A stretch of 48,549 bases of DNA from an uncultured Verrucomicrobiota bacterium (GCA_903930345.1 CAIYYI010000232.1:1-48549); one strand, 5' to 3'. Numbered from the stretch's first letter, positions 35,901-43,823 are shown. Notes: generated from the sequence alone by a model not told the origin. Program-made: numbers and translations.

Positions 35901-37050
35901 TGCGTTTGATGACCAGCAGGCGATCGAAATCCAGCAGGGGATTGGCGAGCAGGGCCTCCTGCTTCAAGGCCGAACAGCGCTGCTGCAACCCCAATGCCGC
36001 CTGGTAATCAGCCAGTCGCTGCCCCCGAAACTCCGACTGCCAGCGACCGGCTTCCGTGCGCAAACGCGCCAGCTCTTTCAGATAACGCGCCGGGTACCGA
36101 TCGGAAAACCGCCGCGACAGATCCTCAATTGCGAGTTGCAGCGGTCCAAAAGGAGCCTGGTGTAAAAACGCCACGGCCTGCGCCATCGTCCGGGACTCGT
36201 AATACAATTCCCGCACCCGGGCCAGGTCAGCCTGATTGCGCGCCTGGTTCGCCAGCGCCAACGCCTGCGTGCGCAGGGGCGGCACCCGATCGGCGGCCTC
36301 AGCGTACCGCCGGGCCAGGGTCCGGTAATCCCCGGGCTCCCAGATGAATTCAAAGAGCCGATCCTCCTGCTCCCAGCGTTGTTGGCGGCGGGGAAGCCCC
36401 TCCGCAAAATCGCGCCCCAGCAATTCCCACAGACGCTTGCCTGCGGCGGTCCGTTCCCCCACCACGCTGAAACGCACCTGGCCATTGGTCCCGGCCCAGC
36501 CATCCACGCCGATGACCGCCTGGAAATGCCCGCCGGTTGCCGTCAGCGGCACCCGCACGACACTGTCCGCCTGCACGTTCAAACCCCGCTCAAAAACCCG
36601 GTCCCCCAGGCTCATTTTTTGGTACAGGCCGGACTTCAAGGTCAGATTGCGCTCCAAGCGCCCCAGTAGGATTTTATAGTTCTTGGTCTCATCCAGCCAT
36701 TCCACCTGGCCGCCAGCCGATACCCAACGGGCCTCCGCCCAGTCGGCCACCCCCCAGCGTTTATCGGGGCAGCCGGTGGCGAAAAGGTAGAGATCCCGGG
36801 CGCTGCCAAGCGGGATATCGACGGTTTGACCGCCCGGCCCTCCGCGCAAGGCGGCACTCTCAAACGGCGCAAAACCATCCGACAACTCCGCCCGGGCCAG
36901 CGCCGTCAAGGAGTCCAGCAGAGTCTCCTGCCAGGTGCCCCTTTTCCGGTAGTAATCCGGGTCGGTCGCCGCCAAGAGCGAGACCGAAAGCCCCATTAGC
37001 AGCCCCAGACACAGTGCCCGAGAGCGAAAACGCGATGCATGCATAGCCAT
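32908..37050 (-). CDS. Exported fusion: NPCBM-like, hydrazine-synthase-alpha-like, cytochrome c, FGE-like
   Basis: This 1380-residue protein starts at MAMHASRF (37044 is the alternative ATG) with a signal peptide to about residue 29. Residues about 70-198 resemble an NPCBM carbohydrate-binding module (HFQAVIGVDGWAGTNGQVRFSV). Residues about 385-830 form a TolB/PD40-like propeller similar to the hydrazine-synthase alpha middle domain (NYDPCYLPNGKIDFVST, HDYNPTVLNNGRVLYLRWDY). Two c-type heme motifs CVGCH follow (C850, H854 and C901, H905). Residues about 1103-1375 are a formylglycine-generating-enzyme-like (SUMF1) domain (FVRVPAGSFVMGDP, LPTEAQWEWACRAG, ARGGSWRDRLRYARSAVR) lacking the catalytic cysteines. 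Function is unknown; a periplasmic heme protein recognising glycans is inferred. Similarity to hydrazine synthase does not imply anammox. Confidence 0.83.
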   Translation of the reverse strand: MAMHASRFRSRALCLGLLMGLSVSLLAATDPDYYRKRGTWQETLLDSLTALARAELSDGFAPFESAALRGGPGGQTVDIPLGSARDLYLFATGCPDKRWGVADWAEARWVSAGGQVEWLDETKNYKILLGRLERNLTLKSGLYQKMSLGDRVFERGLNVQADSVVRVPLTATGGHFQAVIGVDGWAGTNGQVRFSVVGERTAAGKRLWELLGRDFAEGLPRRQQRWEQEDRLFEFIWEPGDYRTLARRYAEAADRVPPLRTQALALANQARNQADLARVRELYYESRTMAQAVAFLHQAPFGPLQLAIEDLSRRFSDRYPARYLKELARLRTEAGRWQSEFRGQRLADYQAALGLQQRCSALKQEALLANPLLDFDRLLVIKRKPTGEPRRSQWEDKGLGVYLGMPQQSSWAQGTMVNVDQWENEIAVVSPVRPTGRMTRLFKPSGKQLVTDVDLNWEADKMLFAMPDQGRLWQVFELRADGSQLRQLTPVEPRDVHNYDPCYLPNGKIDFVSTAPLQGVPCNAGVIVGMMYQMEGDGRGIRQLCFEQDHDYNPTVLNNGRVLYLRWDYTDTPHVWNRVLMSMNPDGTGQMEHYGANSYWPNAVFFSRAVPGHPTKFAGIVTGHHEGRVGDLVVFDPALGRQETSGVVQRIPFRGQPVQAGIEDKLTEHHWPKFLHPWPLDENYFLVAAKPDPDSLWGIYLVDVFDNMTLIKEEEGFALLEPIPFRARPRPPVIQDKTVPSKNDALVYMEDVYAGPGLAGVPRGTIKNLRIFTYHFGYQTLAGIDHRVGADGPWEAKRVLGTVPVEADGSALFTVPAKTPLSFQPLDAEGRAVALMRSWMTAMPGENASCVGCHDRQSGAPPGANRRQALLRQPSTIKPWLGSVRGFSFVREVQPVLDKFCVGCHDGQPKADGVKLADLRRDQGGYYVCAGGQLDGQFKAGEKRALLGRFGAVFEPSYAVLRQYVRVGGLESDLHLLPPMEFHADTSELVRMLKQGHHGVALDAEAWERLVTWIDLNAPCHGTWGEVTRLPGQQRERRLELRQLYGGVVEDYEVAPEPVPAPIPVVMPPPVSPVRHDKPTLAGWPLTAAQAQQLQTAAGTLTRMVDLGGGATMEFVRVPAGSFVMGDPQGALDEQPVSVVTIEKSFWMSKFEVSNQEFARFNAAHDSRFEHRSSWIFDESYLGWPLNRPRQPVVRVAWLEAREFCRWLGARLGEAVNLPTEAQWEWACRAGSDSAFSYGDLTTDFSPFANLGDASLRRLADEGWRPKSPDLVVRENRFNDGQLVTADVGSFKPNAWGLHDLHGNAAEWTRSEYRPYPYQAADGRESLDSGARRVARGGSWRDRLRYARSAVRLAYQPWQKVFNVGFRVVIEPEAKTVAGR

Positions 37051-37063
37051 GAGTGTGGGTCTG

Positions 37064-37092
37064 GTTATAATGGAAAGGAGCCCTTTTGTCAC
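37064..37092 (-). promoter_or_regulatory. Sigma-70-like promoter of the heme/FGE-like fusion gene
   Basis: On the minus strand GTGACA (-35, 37087-37092) and TATAAC (-10, 37064-37069) are 17 bases apart, each 5 of 6 from consensus. Predicted transcription start is about 37057, leaving a leader of only about 6-12 bases before the ATG, so the mRNA would be nearly leaderless. Confidence 0.6.
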
Positions 37093-37177
37093 GCCTGATG
37101 ACAATGCCAGCGCCATCGTTTTTGTAACCGATAAGATCACCGCTTCCCATGCGGTCGGTTTTCAAGAAATCTGACCC

Positions 37178-37206
37178 TTGCATGGGAACGCCAGTCGGGC
37201 TATAAC
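37178..37206 (+). promoter_or_regulatory. Sigma-70-like promoter of glgC
   Basis: TTGCAT (-35, 37178-37183) and TATAAC (-10, 37201-37206) are separated by 17 bases. Transcription would start near 37213, about 20 bases before the glgC ATG. Together with the minus-strand promoter at 37064-37092 it makes a divergent pair. Confidence 0.55.
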
Positions 37207-37233
37207 AAGAACAGCACTAAGCTGCACTATTTT

Positions 37234-38544
37234 ATGCCCGAAGATTCAATTCGTCCCCCAGCCCGCAACCTGAATGTTTTGTCTGTCATCATGGGTGGTG
37301 GCCAAGGCAGCCGCCTGTTCCCATTGACCCGGGATCGCGCCAAACCGGCCGTGCCACTGGCCGGCAAGTACCGCCTGGTGGACATCCCCATCTCCAACTG
37401 CATCAACTCCGGCCTGAAGAGCATTTATCTGCTCACCCAGTTCAATTCCGCCTCGCTCCACCGACACATTTCCCAGACCTACAAATTCGACCACTTCACC
37501 GGTGGTTTCGTGGAGATTCTGGCGGCGGAACAAACCTTTAACAACACCTCGTGGTACCAGGGCACGGCGGACGCAGTACGCAAAAACCTGGCCCATTTTG
37601 CCAATAGCGACTTCGACTACATGCTGATCCTCAGCGGCGACCAACTGTACAGCATGGATTTCAGCCGGGTCATCGCCCAGCACATTGCCAACAAGGCAGA
37701 CCTCACCATCGCCACCATCCCGGTCTCGCGTGATAGCGCCAAATCACTGGGCATCATGCAGATTGAAATCGACGGGCGGATCAGCCGTTTCGTGGAAAAA
37801 CCGAAGGACCCCGCCCTGCTGGACACCTTGAAGCTGGATGCCAATTCGTGCGCCAAATACAAGGTGGAAGGGAACGAGGACCATTTCCTGGCCTCCATGG
37901 GCATTTACGTCTTCAACCGCAGCGTGATCTTCAAGCTGCTGGAGAACAACTTTGACGACTTCGGCAAGCACATCATCCCCACCGCCATCGGCACACACCG
38001 GGTTTTCTCGTACGTGTTCCAAGGGTATTGGGAGGACATCGGAACCATTCGGGCCTTCTTCGATGCCAACCTCGACTTTGCCGCCGTGCTGCCCCGGTTC
38101 AATTACTTCGACATGACGGCGCCCATCTTCACACGCGCCCGTTTCCTGCCCGCCTCCAAGATCAATGGCGCGGCCATCGACCACACCATCATCGCCGATG
38201 GTTGCATCATCAACCACGCCCGGATCAGCAACAGCATCATCGGTCTGCGCAGCTTCATCGACGTGGGAACGCAGATCAACCGCACGGTCCACATGGGCTG
38301 CGACTATTATGAGTCGGCGGAATCGATCCAGGAAAAAACCTCCCGCGGCCAACCACGTGTCGGCATCGGCCGCTACTGCTTCATTGAGAACGCCATCCTG
38401 GACAAAAACGTGCGGATTGGGGACAATGTGGTGATCAGCCCGGCGGGCAAGCCCGAGAATGTGGACCATCCCTTGTATTACATCCGGGACGGAATCGTGA
38501 TCATTCCCAAGAACGGCATCGTCCCGAGCGGAACCGTCATCTGA
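37234..38544 (+). CDS. glgC: Glucose-1-phosphate adenylyltransferase (ADP-glucose pyrophosphorylase)
   Basis: This 436-residue enzyme makes ADP-glucose from glucose-1-phosphate and ATP, the committed step of glycogen synthesis. The nucleotide-binding loop MGGGQGSRLFPLT (20-32), AKPAVPLAGKYRLVDIPISNC (split by the usual K and R contacts), WYQGTADAV, LSGDQLY and VEKPKD are all present, followed by a left-handed beta-helix domain (about 300-436) with hexapeptide-like repeats (IIADGCIINHARISNSIIG). The form (MGGGQGSRL, cysteine in PISNC, C-terminal GTVI) is closer to cyanobacterial and plant small-subunit enzymes than to E. coli GlgC. No other glycogen genes lie in the window, and no Shine-Dalgarno precedes the ATG. 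Confidence 0.96.
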   Translation: MPEDSIRPPARNLNVLSVIMGGGQGSRLFPLTRDRAKPAVPLAGKYRLVDIPISNCINSGLKSIYLLTQFNSASLHRHISQTYKFDHFTGGFVEILAAEQTFNNTSWYQGTADAVRKNLAHFANSDFDYMLILSGDQLYSMDFSRVIAQHIANKADLTIATIPVSRDSAKSLGIMQIEIDGRISRFVEKPKDPALLDTLKLDANSCAKYKVEGNEDHFLASMGIYVFNRSVIFKLLENNFDDFGKHIIPTAIGTHRVFSYVFQGYWEDIGTIRAFFDANLDFAAVLPRFNYFDMTAPIFTRARFLPASKINGAAIDHTIIADGCIINHARISNSIIGLRSFIDVGTQINRTVHMGCDYYESAESIQEKTSRGQPRVGIGRYCFIENAILDKNVRIGDNVVISPAGKPENVDHPLYYIRDGIVIIPKNGIVPSGTVI

Positions 38545-38576
38545 AAGCCGGGGCAACCCGCTTCATGGCCGGGGCT

Positions 38577-39962
38577 TTAAACCGCCTCGGCCAATTTTTT
38601 TTGCCCGAACCACGTGAAACCGGCCATGGTCGCAAAAAAGAGCAGGTTAAAGAGGCCCAGAAGCTGGATCATGAGCACGAAGGTCAGGTTCTCCCCCTGA
38701 TACATGGCCACGGCGGCATAAAGCCCCACCACCAGCACCAGATACGGCACCACCCGGTATTGTTTGCGCGCCAGCAGGTTGTTCAGTAGCACGTTGGCCA
38801 GGACCAGCGGCACCATGGCCCAGACAAACCACGGCAACAACTGCCCCATCACCAGAAATGCCTCGGGAGAATTCGTGAGTTTGAGTGCCAACCCACCCGG
38901 CAGTTTGGGTGCCCACTCCTGGGCATGCTGGGCGAGGTACTGCAACCCAAAACCAATCCCGGTGCAGGTAGCCGCCCCCAGCACCGCCAAACCAAACGAG
39001 ATCGCCAGTGTCAGGGTCAGCACGTTGGTCCGGTTGCCCGTGGAGACGCTGTGCACCACCTTGGGAAACATCACTCCGGCCAGCGGTGCAGTAAAGGAAA
39101 TCAGCCCGCGGGCAAAGGTGCCCGCCGCCGAATAATAACCCGTCTGATGCTCGCCTAACATGCTTCGCACCAATATCATATCAATGCTGAACAAAAACTG
39201 AAACGCGCCCAGCGCCAGGGTCAGAGGGATGACATCGGTCACCCAGTTATCCCACTTGCCCGGAGCCCGGTGGGAGGTCAGCCAGGCGCTGCGAGAAAAA
39301 ACCGCTCCCACCAGAAACGCGATGAGCGCCCCGATTACCGCCCCGCCGATGGCACCGGTGGCGCTGCGGGTGCCGAGCAGGCCGACGATCAGACCAATGA
39401 ACACGAGCCGTCCCACCCCGTTGGCCACCTGCGCCCAGCCGAGCCACAGAAAGTTTTGCTGTCCTTGCAGAACCCCAAAAAAGACCGGTTGGGCCAGGGC
39501 GGTCAAACTCAGGAGCACCACCAGCCACAGAGCCAGCGGGTCCGTGATCGACAACGTGGCCAGGATGTCCTTTTGGAATACCACCACCACGGCCACCACC
39601 AGCAGCCACAACCCCACGCCCCACAGCAGCACGGCCCGGGCGGTGCCCGCCAGCCGGGCGCGATCCTCCGGGGTGACGGCGGCCGCCGTCTGCTGCGCAA
39701 ACGTGGTTTGCAGGCCCATGGAGGGAATACCCATCACATTGATCAGCGCCAGCAGGGTGCCGTAGAGGCCATATTCCACATCCCCCAGCATCGGCCCGTA
39801 GAGCGGGTGAATGAGGAACATGCAGATGCCGGCCATCAGCGTGGCCAGCACCATCCAGCCGCTCTGGCGGAAAAAACGGGCTTTTCCTGTATCCTGACTC
39901 ATTCCAAAAAGAAAATCCTGCAAACCACTAGTGTCCGCCGAGGCTGATGAAAATTCAGCCAT
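38577..39962 (-). CDS. Oligosaccharide flippase family membrane protein (Wzx/MATE-like)
   Basis: This 461-residue protein has 12-14 hydrophobic segments in the pattern of polysaccharide transporters: an N-terminal RFFRQSGWMVLATLMAG entry helix, LYGPMLGDVEYGLYGTLLALINV, a central IDMILVRSMLGEHQTGYYSAAGTFARG motif region and a C-terminal pair of helices. Such proteins flip lipid-linked glycan units across the inner membrane. The first ATG is used; an ATG at 39902 (MSQDTGKARFF) is a plausible alternative that trims 20 polar residues. It is a single gene here, convergent with glgC (32-base gap), with no glycosyltransferases next to it, so the glycan is unknown. Confidence 0.85.
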   Translation of the reverse strand: MAEFSSASADTSGLQDFLFGMSQDTGKARFFRQSGWMVLATLMAGICMFLIHPLYGPMLGDVEYGLYGTLLALINVMGIPSMGLQTTFAQQTAAAVTPEDRARLAGTARAVLLWGVGLWLLVVAVVVVFQKDILATLSITDPLALWLVVLLSLTALAQPVFFGVLQGQQNFLWLGWAQVANGVGRLVFIGLIVGLLGTRSATGAIGGAVIGALIAFLVGAVFSRSAWLTSHRAPGKWDNWVTDVIPLTLALGAFQFLFSIDMILVRSMLGEHQTGYYSAAGTFARGLISFTAPLAGVMFPKVVHSVSTGNRTNVLTLTLAISFGLAVLGAATCTGIGFGLQYLAQHAQEWAPKLPGGLALKLTNSPEAFLVMGQLLPWFVWAMVPLVLANVLLNNLLARKQYRVVPYLVLVVGLYAAVAMYQGENLTFVLMIQLLGLFNLLFFATMAGFTWFGQKKLAEAV

Positions 39963-40069
39963 AGCAAAAACAACTTCCGAAAGGCTAAACCGGACCGGTG
40001 ACCGGTGTCGAGCACGCGTTCAGGACGGAATACACCCCTACACCCCACTATGATTCGAAAACCGAGAGA

Positions 40070-40113
40070 GGCGGCAGAGATGCCGCCGACTACGGCAGGC
40101 AAGGATGCCTGCC
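40070..40113. repeat. Double hairpin (REP-like) directly after the single-cohesin gene
   Basis: Two adjacent perfect stem-loops: GGCGGCA-GAGA-TGCCGCC (40070-40087) and GGCAGGCA-AGGA-TGCCTGCC (40094-40113), separated by GACTAC. The second ends one base before the stop codon of the minus-strand gene. Both loops are 4 purine-rich bases and both stems have the core GGC-GCA/TGC-GCC. They may act as a transcription end or mRNA-stabilising structure, or be an extragenic palindromic repeat family. No second copy is seen in the window. Confidence 0.75.
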
Positions 40114-40114
40114 A

Positions 40115-40846
40115 CTACAAGGATTTGGGCAGCAGACGATAGAACCGGTGCTGGTTGGCGAGAATCGGCTCAGAAAAGGTCATGGTTCCGCCGGTGTTGG
40201 TGATTGTGGTCAGGAGGTTCCAGGTTTTCAGATCACTAGAGAATTCCACCGTATAGCTGCCATCCAGATTCCCCAGGGCAGTAAAACCAAACCGCCCGCC
40301 ATCCACTTTTAAGGAGGATGGCGAAAAGGAAATAATCGGGGTTATGCTTGGCGATTGCACACGGATGGTTCCGCCACGGCCGTTGAAGGTCGCCAGATCA
40401 AAGTTGATGGATACCTCCCGGGCCACCGGTGAATCGGAAAGGGAAAGGTCACTGGTTTGGCCCACGCCGCCAATCACCTCAAACGTCACTGAAAATATCG
40501 CCGTGCCGTTGGTCAAGGTAACCCCCAAAGCGGTGGAATCATCCCAGGAAAGGGCCAGAGCCCCTTCATTGGTCTGGCTGAGGCCGAAGAGGCCGGGGAT
40601 CAGATTCAGGGCACCCATATCCCCGATGGAACGATAGCGAACCACAGATGGATCCCACCGCAGGGTGAACTGGATGCTGGTCACATCCTGGAAGCCGGAG
40701 ACTTTGACAGGCACGGTAACGGTCGTGCCCGGCGCATTCGTCGCACTACCGACTTCAAATGTCACCGTCGCCGCCCAGGCGGATATCCCTGCGCTCACCA
40801 GCAGCAACGCCAGCAACCGTCCCCAAAGTGGCAATAGTTTGCTCAT
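40115..40846 (-). CDS. Secreted single-cohesin protein with RFYR C-terminus
   Basis: This 243-residue protein starts at MSKLLPLWGR (a GTG five codons upstream is less likely), with a signal peptide ending at SAWAA (about 26). Residues 27-164 form a cohesin-type beta-sandwich: VTFEVGSATNAPGTTVTVPV, the QFTLRWDPSVVRYRSIG core, LALSWDD and a closing GGTIRVQSP. Residues 172-243 form the C-terminal domain seen in three other proteins here (GSYTVEFSSDLKTWNLL, then HRFYRLLPKSL). Cohesins bind dockerin modules; the gene 72 bases upstream encodes a dockerin-like pair of motifs, so it is a candidate partner. The interaction is not shown by sequence alone. It is the last gene of the operon. Confidence 0.87.
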   Translation of the reverse strand: MSKLLPLWGRLLALLLVSAGISAWAATVTFEVGSATNAPGTTVTVPVKVSGFQDVTSIQFTLRWDPSVVRYRSIGDMGALNLIPGLFGLSQTNEGALALSWDDSTALGVTLTNGTAIFSVTFEVIGGVGQTSDLSLSDSPVAREVSINFDLATFNGRGGTIRVQSPSITPIISFSPSSLKVDGGRFGFTALGNLDGSYTVEFSSDLKTWNLLTTITNTGGTMTFSEPILANQHRFYRLLPKSL

Positions 40847-40918
40847 AAATATGGTTGGCACCCTACGTTCGCAAAAAGAAGGTCCGGCCCGGAAACCGTC
40901 CGGGCAGGACCGACAAGA

Positions 40919-43804
40919 TCAGAGGGCCATTCTCACCCGGTAGAAGCGTTTGGTGCTGCGTTTCTCGGAATCCACCAACACCCGCTCCTTCCCGTCCCCG
41001 GCCAAGCCCATAACGGCAGTCCAGGCACCGCCCACTTGTTCCGTGCGCTCCAGCACGTAATTCACGCCCACCACCGTCTGCACCCGCACTTCAAACCCTT
41101 CTCCGCCCACCACCGATCCCAAAGCCCGCGCCGATTCTCCCCCCAACACCAGCACCTTGCCCCCCGTCCCCTGAAACACGCCCGGAGCAAACGCCACCCC
41201 GACCTCGCGCGCGGCCACGGCATCGCTCCATTCCACGCCGGTCCATTCCCCGGCCCGACCAAGGGGTTCAAAGCTCAGGCTAAACAGCGCCGTCCCATCC
41301 TTCCGATCCACCCCCACCGCCGAAGGATCATCCCAGGAGACACTCACGTTGCCATCGCCCGGCGCGAAATTGCCCTCCGACAACTCTGGCAGTCCGAAAT
41401 CACCCAACTCCACCAACCGCAGGGCGGCGGGGTTCCACTTCAAGGTGAACTGGGCGCTGGTCACTTTGGTGAACCCGCTGGCGCTCACCAGAACCTTCAC
41501 CCGTCCACCGGTCATTCCCAGGGCATTCCCCACCTGGAACCGCACGGCCGGACCGGTGGTCTCGGTCAACGTCGCAACCTTGTCCCCCACCAAACCAGAA
41601 CCTCCGGTGGTCCAAGAATTGTTCACATCACCATAGCGCACCGCCACCCAATTCTGACGCTCCGTATCCGCCCAGAGATTGGTGTGGGTCCGGTTCGTCG
41701 GGGCATCCCAGGGGTTGACCGGGTCCGCAAACACATAATCGGCCGGCACAAACCGCCAGAGCCCGGCGGGAAAGGTGTTGGTGAACTGCAACACCACTTT
41801 GCGCACCAGCGCAATATCCAGCGTGCTCACGGAACGCGTACCGTTGACATCCGCAGCCAGCACCTTGTACGGAGAATCCAACATCAAAGCAGGAGTGCCG
41901 GGATTCAGGATGTGCCGGCGGATCAGGGCAATGTCCAGCGTGGTCACCACCAGATTGTTGGCCGTATTGTCGTTGGTCTTCCGCGGGGTCACCTGGTAGT
42001 TGTGACCCGCCAGCACCACGGCGCGATAGGTGCCGTCTCCACCACTGATCACCGTTTGGTTGGTCACCCCGGTCACGTCCAATTCCACCCCGGCCAACGG
42101 CTTGACCAAATCATAGTAATTCACCGTGCCCGACAACACCGCCGTGGCAGGCACGATCAACTGGCCGTTGACCACCTGTGCCACCATGGAGTTCAAGTCG
42201 CGGTCAGCGGCTTCCACCGCCGTCGGGGTGCCGTTCAGAACCACCTCGTTGGTGCTGCCCGGCCCGGTCAGGAGGCGGAAGCGCAGCGCGAACACTGTGG
42301 CCCCATTCGTCAGGGTTTCACCGGACAAATCAGCGTCATCCCAGGAGACCGTCAAGGTGCCCACATTGGTTTGGGAGGTGCCGAAATTACCGGCTGCCAT
42401 ACCAGGCAAACCGAAGGATTCCGCCCCCAGATAGACCACCAGGGCGGGGTTCCAATGCATGGAGAACTGGAACAGGTTCACCCCATTGAAGTTGCTCACC
42501 TGCACCGGCATCAACACTTCCCCGTTTTGGGCGCCGGCCACGGTGGCCCCGGTAAAGGTCAACTGAGTGCCCACCGTGGGCGAGGTGCCACTGACCGGGC
42601 GGCTGGTCCCGGTTCCACCGGTGAACGTCACCAACCCATTATGCGTGCCTGCCACAGTCGGGGCATACCGTACCACCACCGCCTGCCACTGCGCCCCACT
42701 CAGGGTATAAGCTCCGCCAGAGACAATGCTAAAAGGGGTGCTCACACTGGCAATGCCGACCAAGGTCCCACCGCCACTGTTCGTGACATAGAACGTCCGC
42801 TCTGCTGATGACCCCGCCGCCACCACACCAAAATCCTGGCTGGTCGGCCCCACGGCCAGACTGGCAGCCGCATTCACCGTCACCACGGCAACCGAACTGG
42901 TAATGCTTCCGGCGGCATTGGCCACCACCACATCATAATTACCGGCATTGCCGGTCTGGATATTGTTCAGCGGATAGGTTGAACCATTGGCCGTAGGAAT
43001 GGAGGTCCCATTCTTCCGCCACTGATACCCTACCATCGGCACCCCGGCGGCGGTCACACTCAGGGTGACATTGGCTCCCACATTGACGTTTGTACTTTGG
43101 GGTTGGCTGGAAATGCCTGGCACCTGCCACACGGTCAGCACCGCGACCGCACTGGTTATCGACCCTCCCGCATTGGACACCACCACATCATAATTGCTGG
43201 CGTCAGCCAGTTGCACACTGGACAAGGTCAAGGTCATCGCATTGGAACCGGTGATTGGGGTGCTGTTTTTCCGCCACTGGTAGGTCAGCGGTGCCGTCCC
43301 CGCAGCGGACGCGCTGAATAGCGCGGTTGTCCCCACCAGGTTCGTCAGGCTTTGCGGCTGGGTAAGCCATGTCGGGGCCACTGCCGCGGGCTGCTGCAAT
43401 TGAATGTCCACCATCTGGTCCGGAGTGCCGTTGAGCACCACCCGCTGGGTCCGCACCTGGCTGATCACGGTGTTTCGCACCTCAATGACCAACTCGTCAT
43501 TCGCCTGCCACTGGGTGCCGAAGCTGGCGCATTCAATCCCATAGTACAAGATGCCAGACCCTGGATCGGCGTCCAAAGCGATGGCCGTGGCGTTGGCCTC
43601 GGTCAGGATTTCCGCCGGCCGAGAGGCGATGTAGCTCGTTATTTGAATGGCCGCTTTGGCCGGGTTGGAACCATTCGCATTGACAATGGTGCCCCAAACC
43701 GACTTGGGCGTTTTCACCTGAGCCTGCAGGGTTCCCGCCATCATCAGGCAGCCGGTTAAAACCACGCCCAGCATCAGACTTTTGAGCAACACATTTATTT
43801 TCAT
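40919..43804 (-). CDS. Secreted Ig / cohesin / dockerin / cohesin scaffold-like protein
   Basis: This 961-residue protein starts at MKINVLLKS with a signal peptide to about 29. Order: N-terminal domain (30-140), two Ig-like domains (about 142-225 and 229-312; YQWRKNGTSI, GNYDVVVANAAGS), a Hydin/SPD-2-like domain (313-403), cohesin 1 (about 413-552; VLMPVQVSNFNGVNLFQFSM), a carboxypeptidase-regulatory-like fold (555-605; GDGTYRAVVLAGHNYQVTP), a duplicated dockerin-like pair (about 612-675; TLDIALIRRHIL and TLDIALVRKVVL, calcium-loop residues D652, N654, D663), cohesin 2 (about 752-885; TSAQFTLKWNPAALRLVEL) and a C-terminal domain ending KRFYRVRMAL. A dockerin between two cohesins could allow chain formation with itself or with the single-cohesin protein. 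It starts 19 bases after the upstream giant ends. Confidence 0.87.
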   Translation of the reverse strand: MKINVLLKSLMLGVVLTGCLMMAGTLQAQVKTPKSVWGTIVNANGSNPAKAAIQITSYIASRPAEILTEANATAIALDADPGSGILYYGIECASFGTQWQANDELVIEVRNTVISQVRTQRVVLNGTPDQMVDIQLQQPAAVAPTWLTQPQSLTNLVGTTALFSASAAGTAPLTYQWRKNSTPITGSNAMTLTLSSVQLADASNYDVVVSNAGGSITSAVAVLTVWQVPGISSQPQSTNVNVGANVTLSVTAAGVPMVGYQWRKNGTSIPTANGSTYPLNNIQTGNAGNYDVVVANAAGSITSSVAVVTVNAAASLAVGPTSQDFGVVAAGSSAERTFYVTNSGGGTLVGIASVSTPFSIVSGGAYTLSGAQWQAVVVRYAPTVAGTHNGLVTFTGGTGTSRPVSGTSPTVGTQLTFTGATVAGAQNGEVLMPVQVSNFNGVNLFQFSMHWNPALVVYLGAESFGLPGMAAGNFGTSQTNVGTLTVSWDDADLSGETLTNGATVFALRFRLLTGPGSTNEVVLNGTPTAVEAADRDLNSMVAQVVNGQLIVPATAVLSGTVNYYDLVKPLAGVELDVTGVTNQTVISGGDGTYRAVVLAGHNYQVTPRKTNDNTANNLVVTTLDIALIRRHILNPGTPALMLDSPYKVLAADVNGTRSVSTLDIALVRKVVLQFTNTFPAGLWRFVPADYVFADPVNPWDAPTNRTHTNLWADTERQNWVAVRYGDVNNSWTTGGSGLVGDKVATLTETTGPAVRFQVGNALGMTGGRVKVLVSASGFTKVTSAQFTLKWNPAALRLVELGDFGLPELSEGNFAPGDGNVSVSWDDPSAVGVDRKDGTALFSLSFEPLGRAGEWTGVEWSDAVAAREVGVAFAPGVFQGTGGKVLVLGGESARALGSVVGGEGFEVRVQTVVGVNYVLERTEQVGGAWTAVMGLAGDGKERVLVDSEKRSTKRFYRVRMAL

Positions 43805-43823
43805 AGGCAATAGATTTACAAAT

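Noticed and set aside
32908..37050. Hydrazine synthase, hence an anammox organism
   Set aside because: Only a distant propeller-like similarity is seen, fused to unrelated domains; no other anammox gene is present in the window.
37123..37150. A third TGTAACC string (37123-37129) upstream of glgC, similar to the ECF promoter -35
   Set aside because: Sixteen bases later the sequence is CCCATG rather than CGTCTG, and a better sigma-70-like promoter for glgC lies at 37178-37206.
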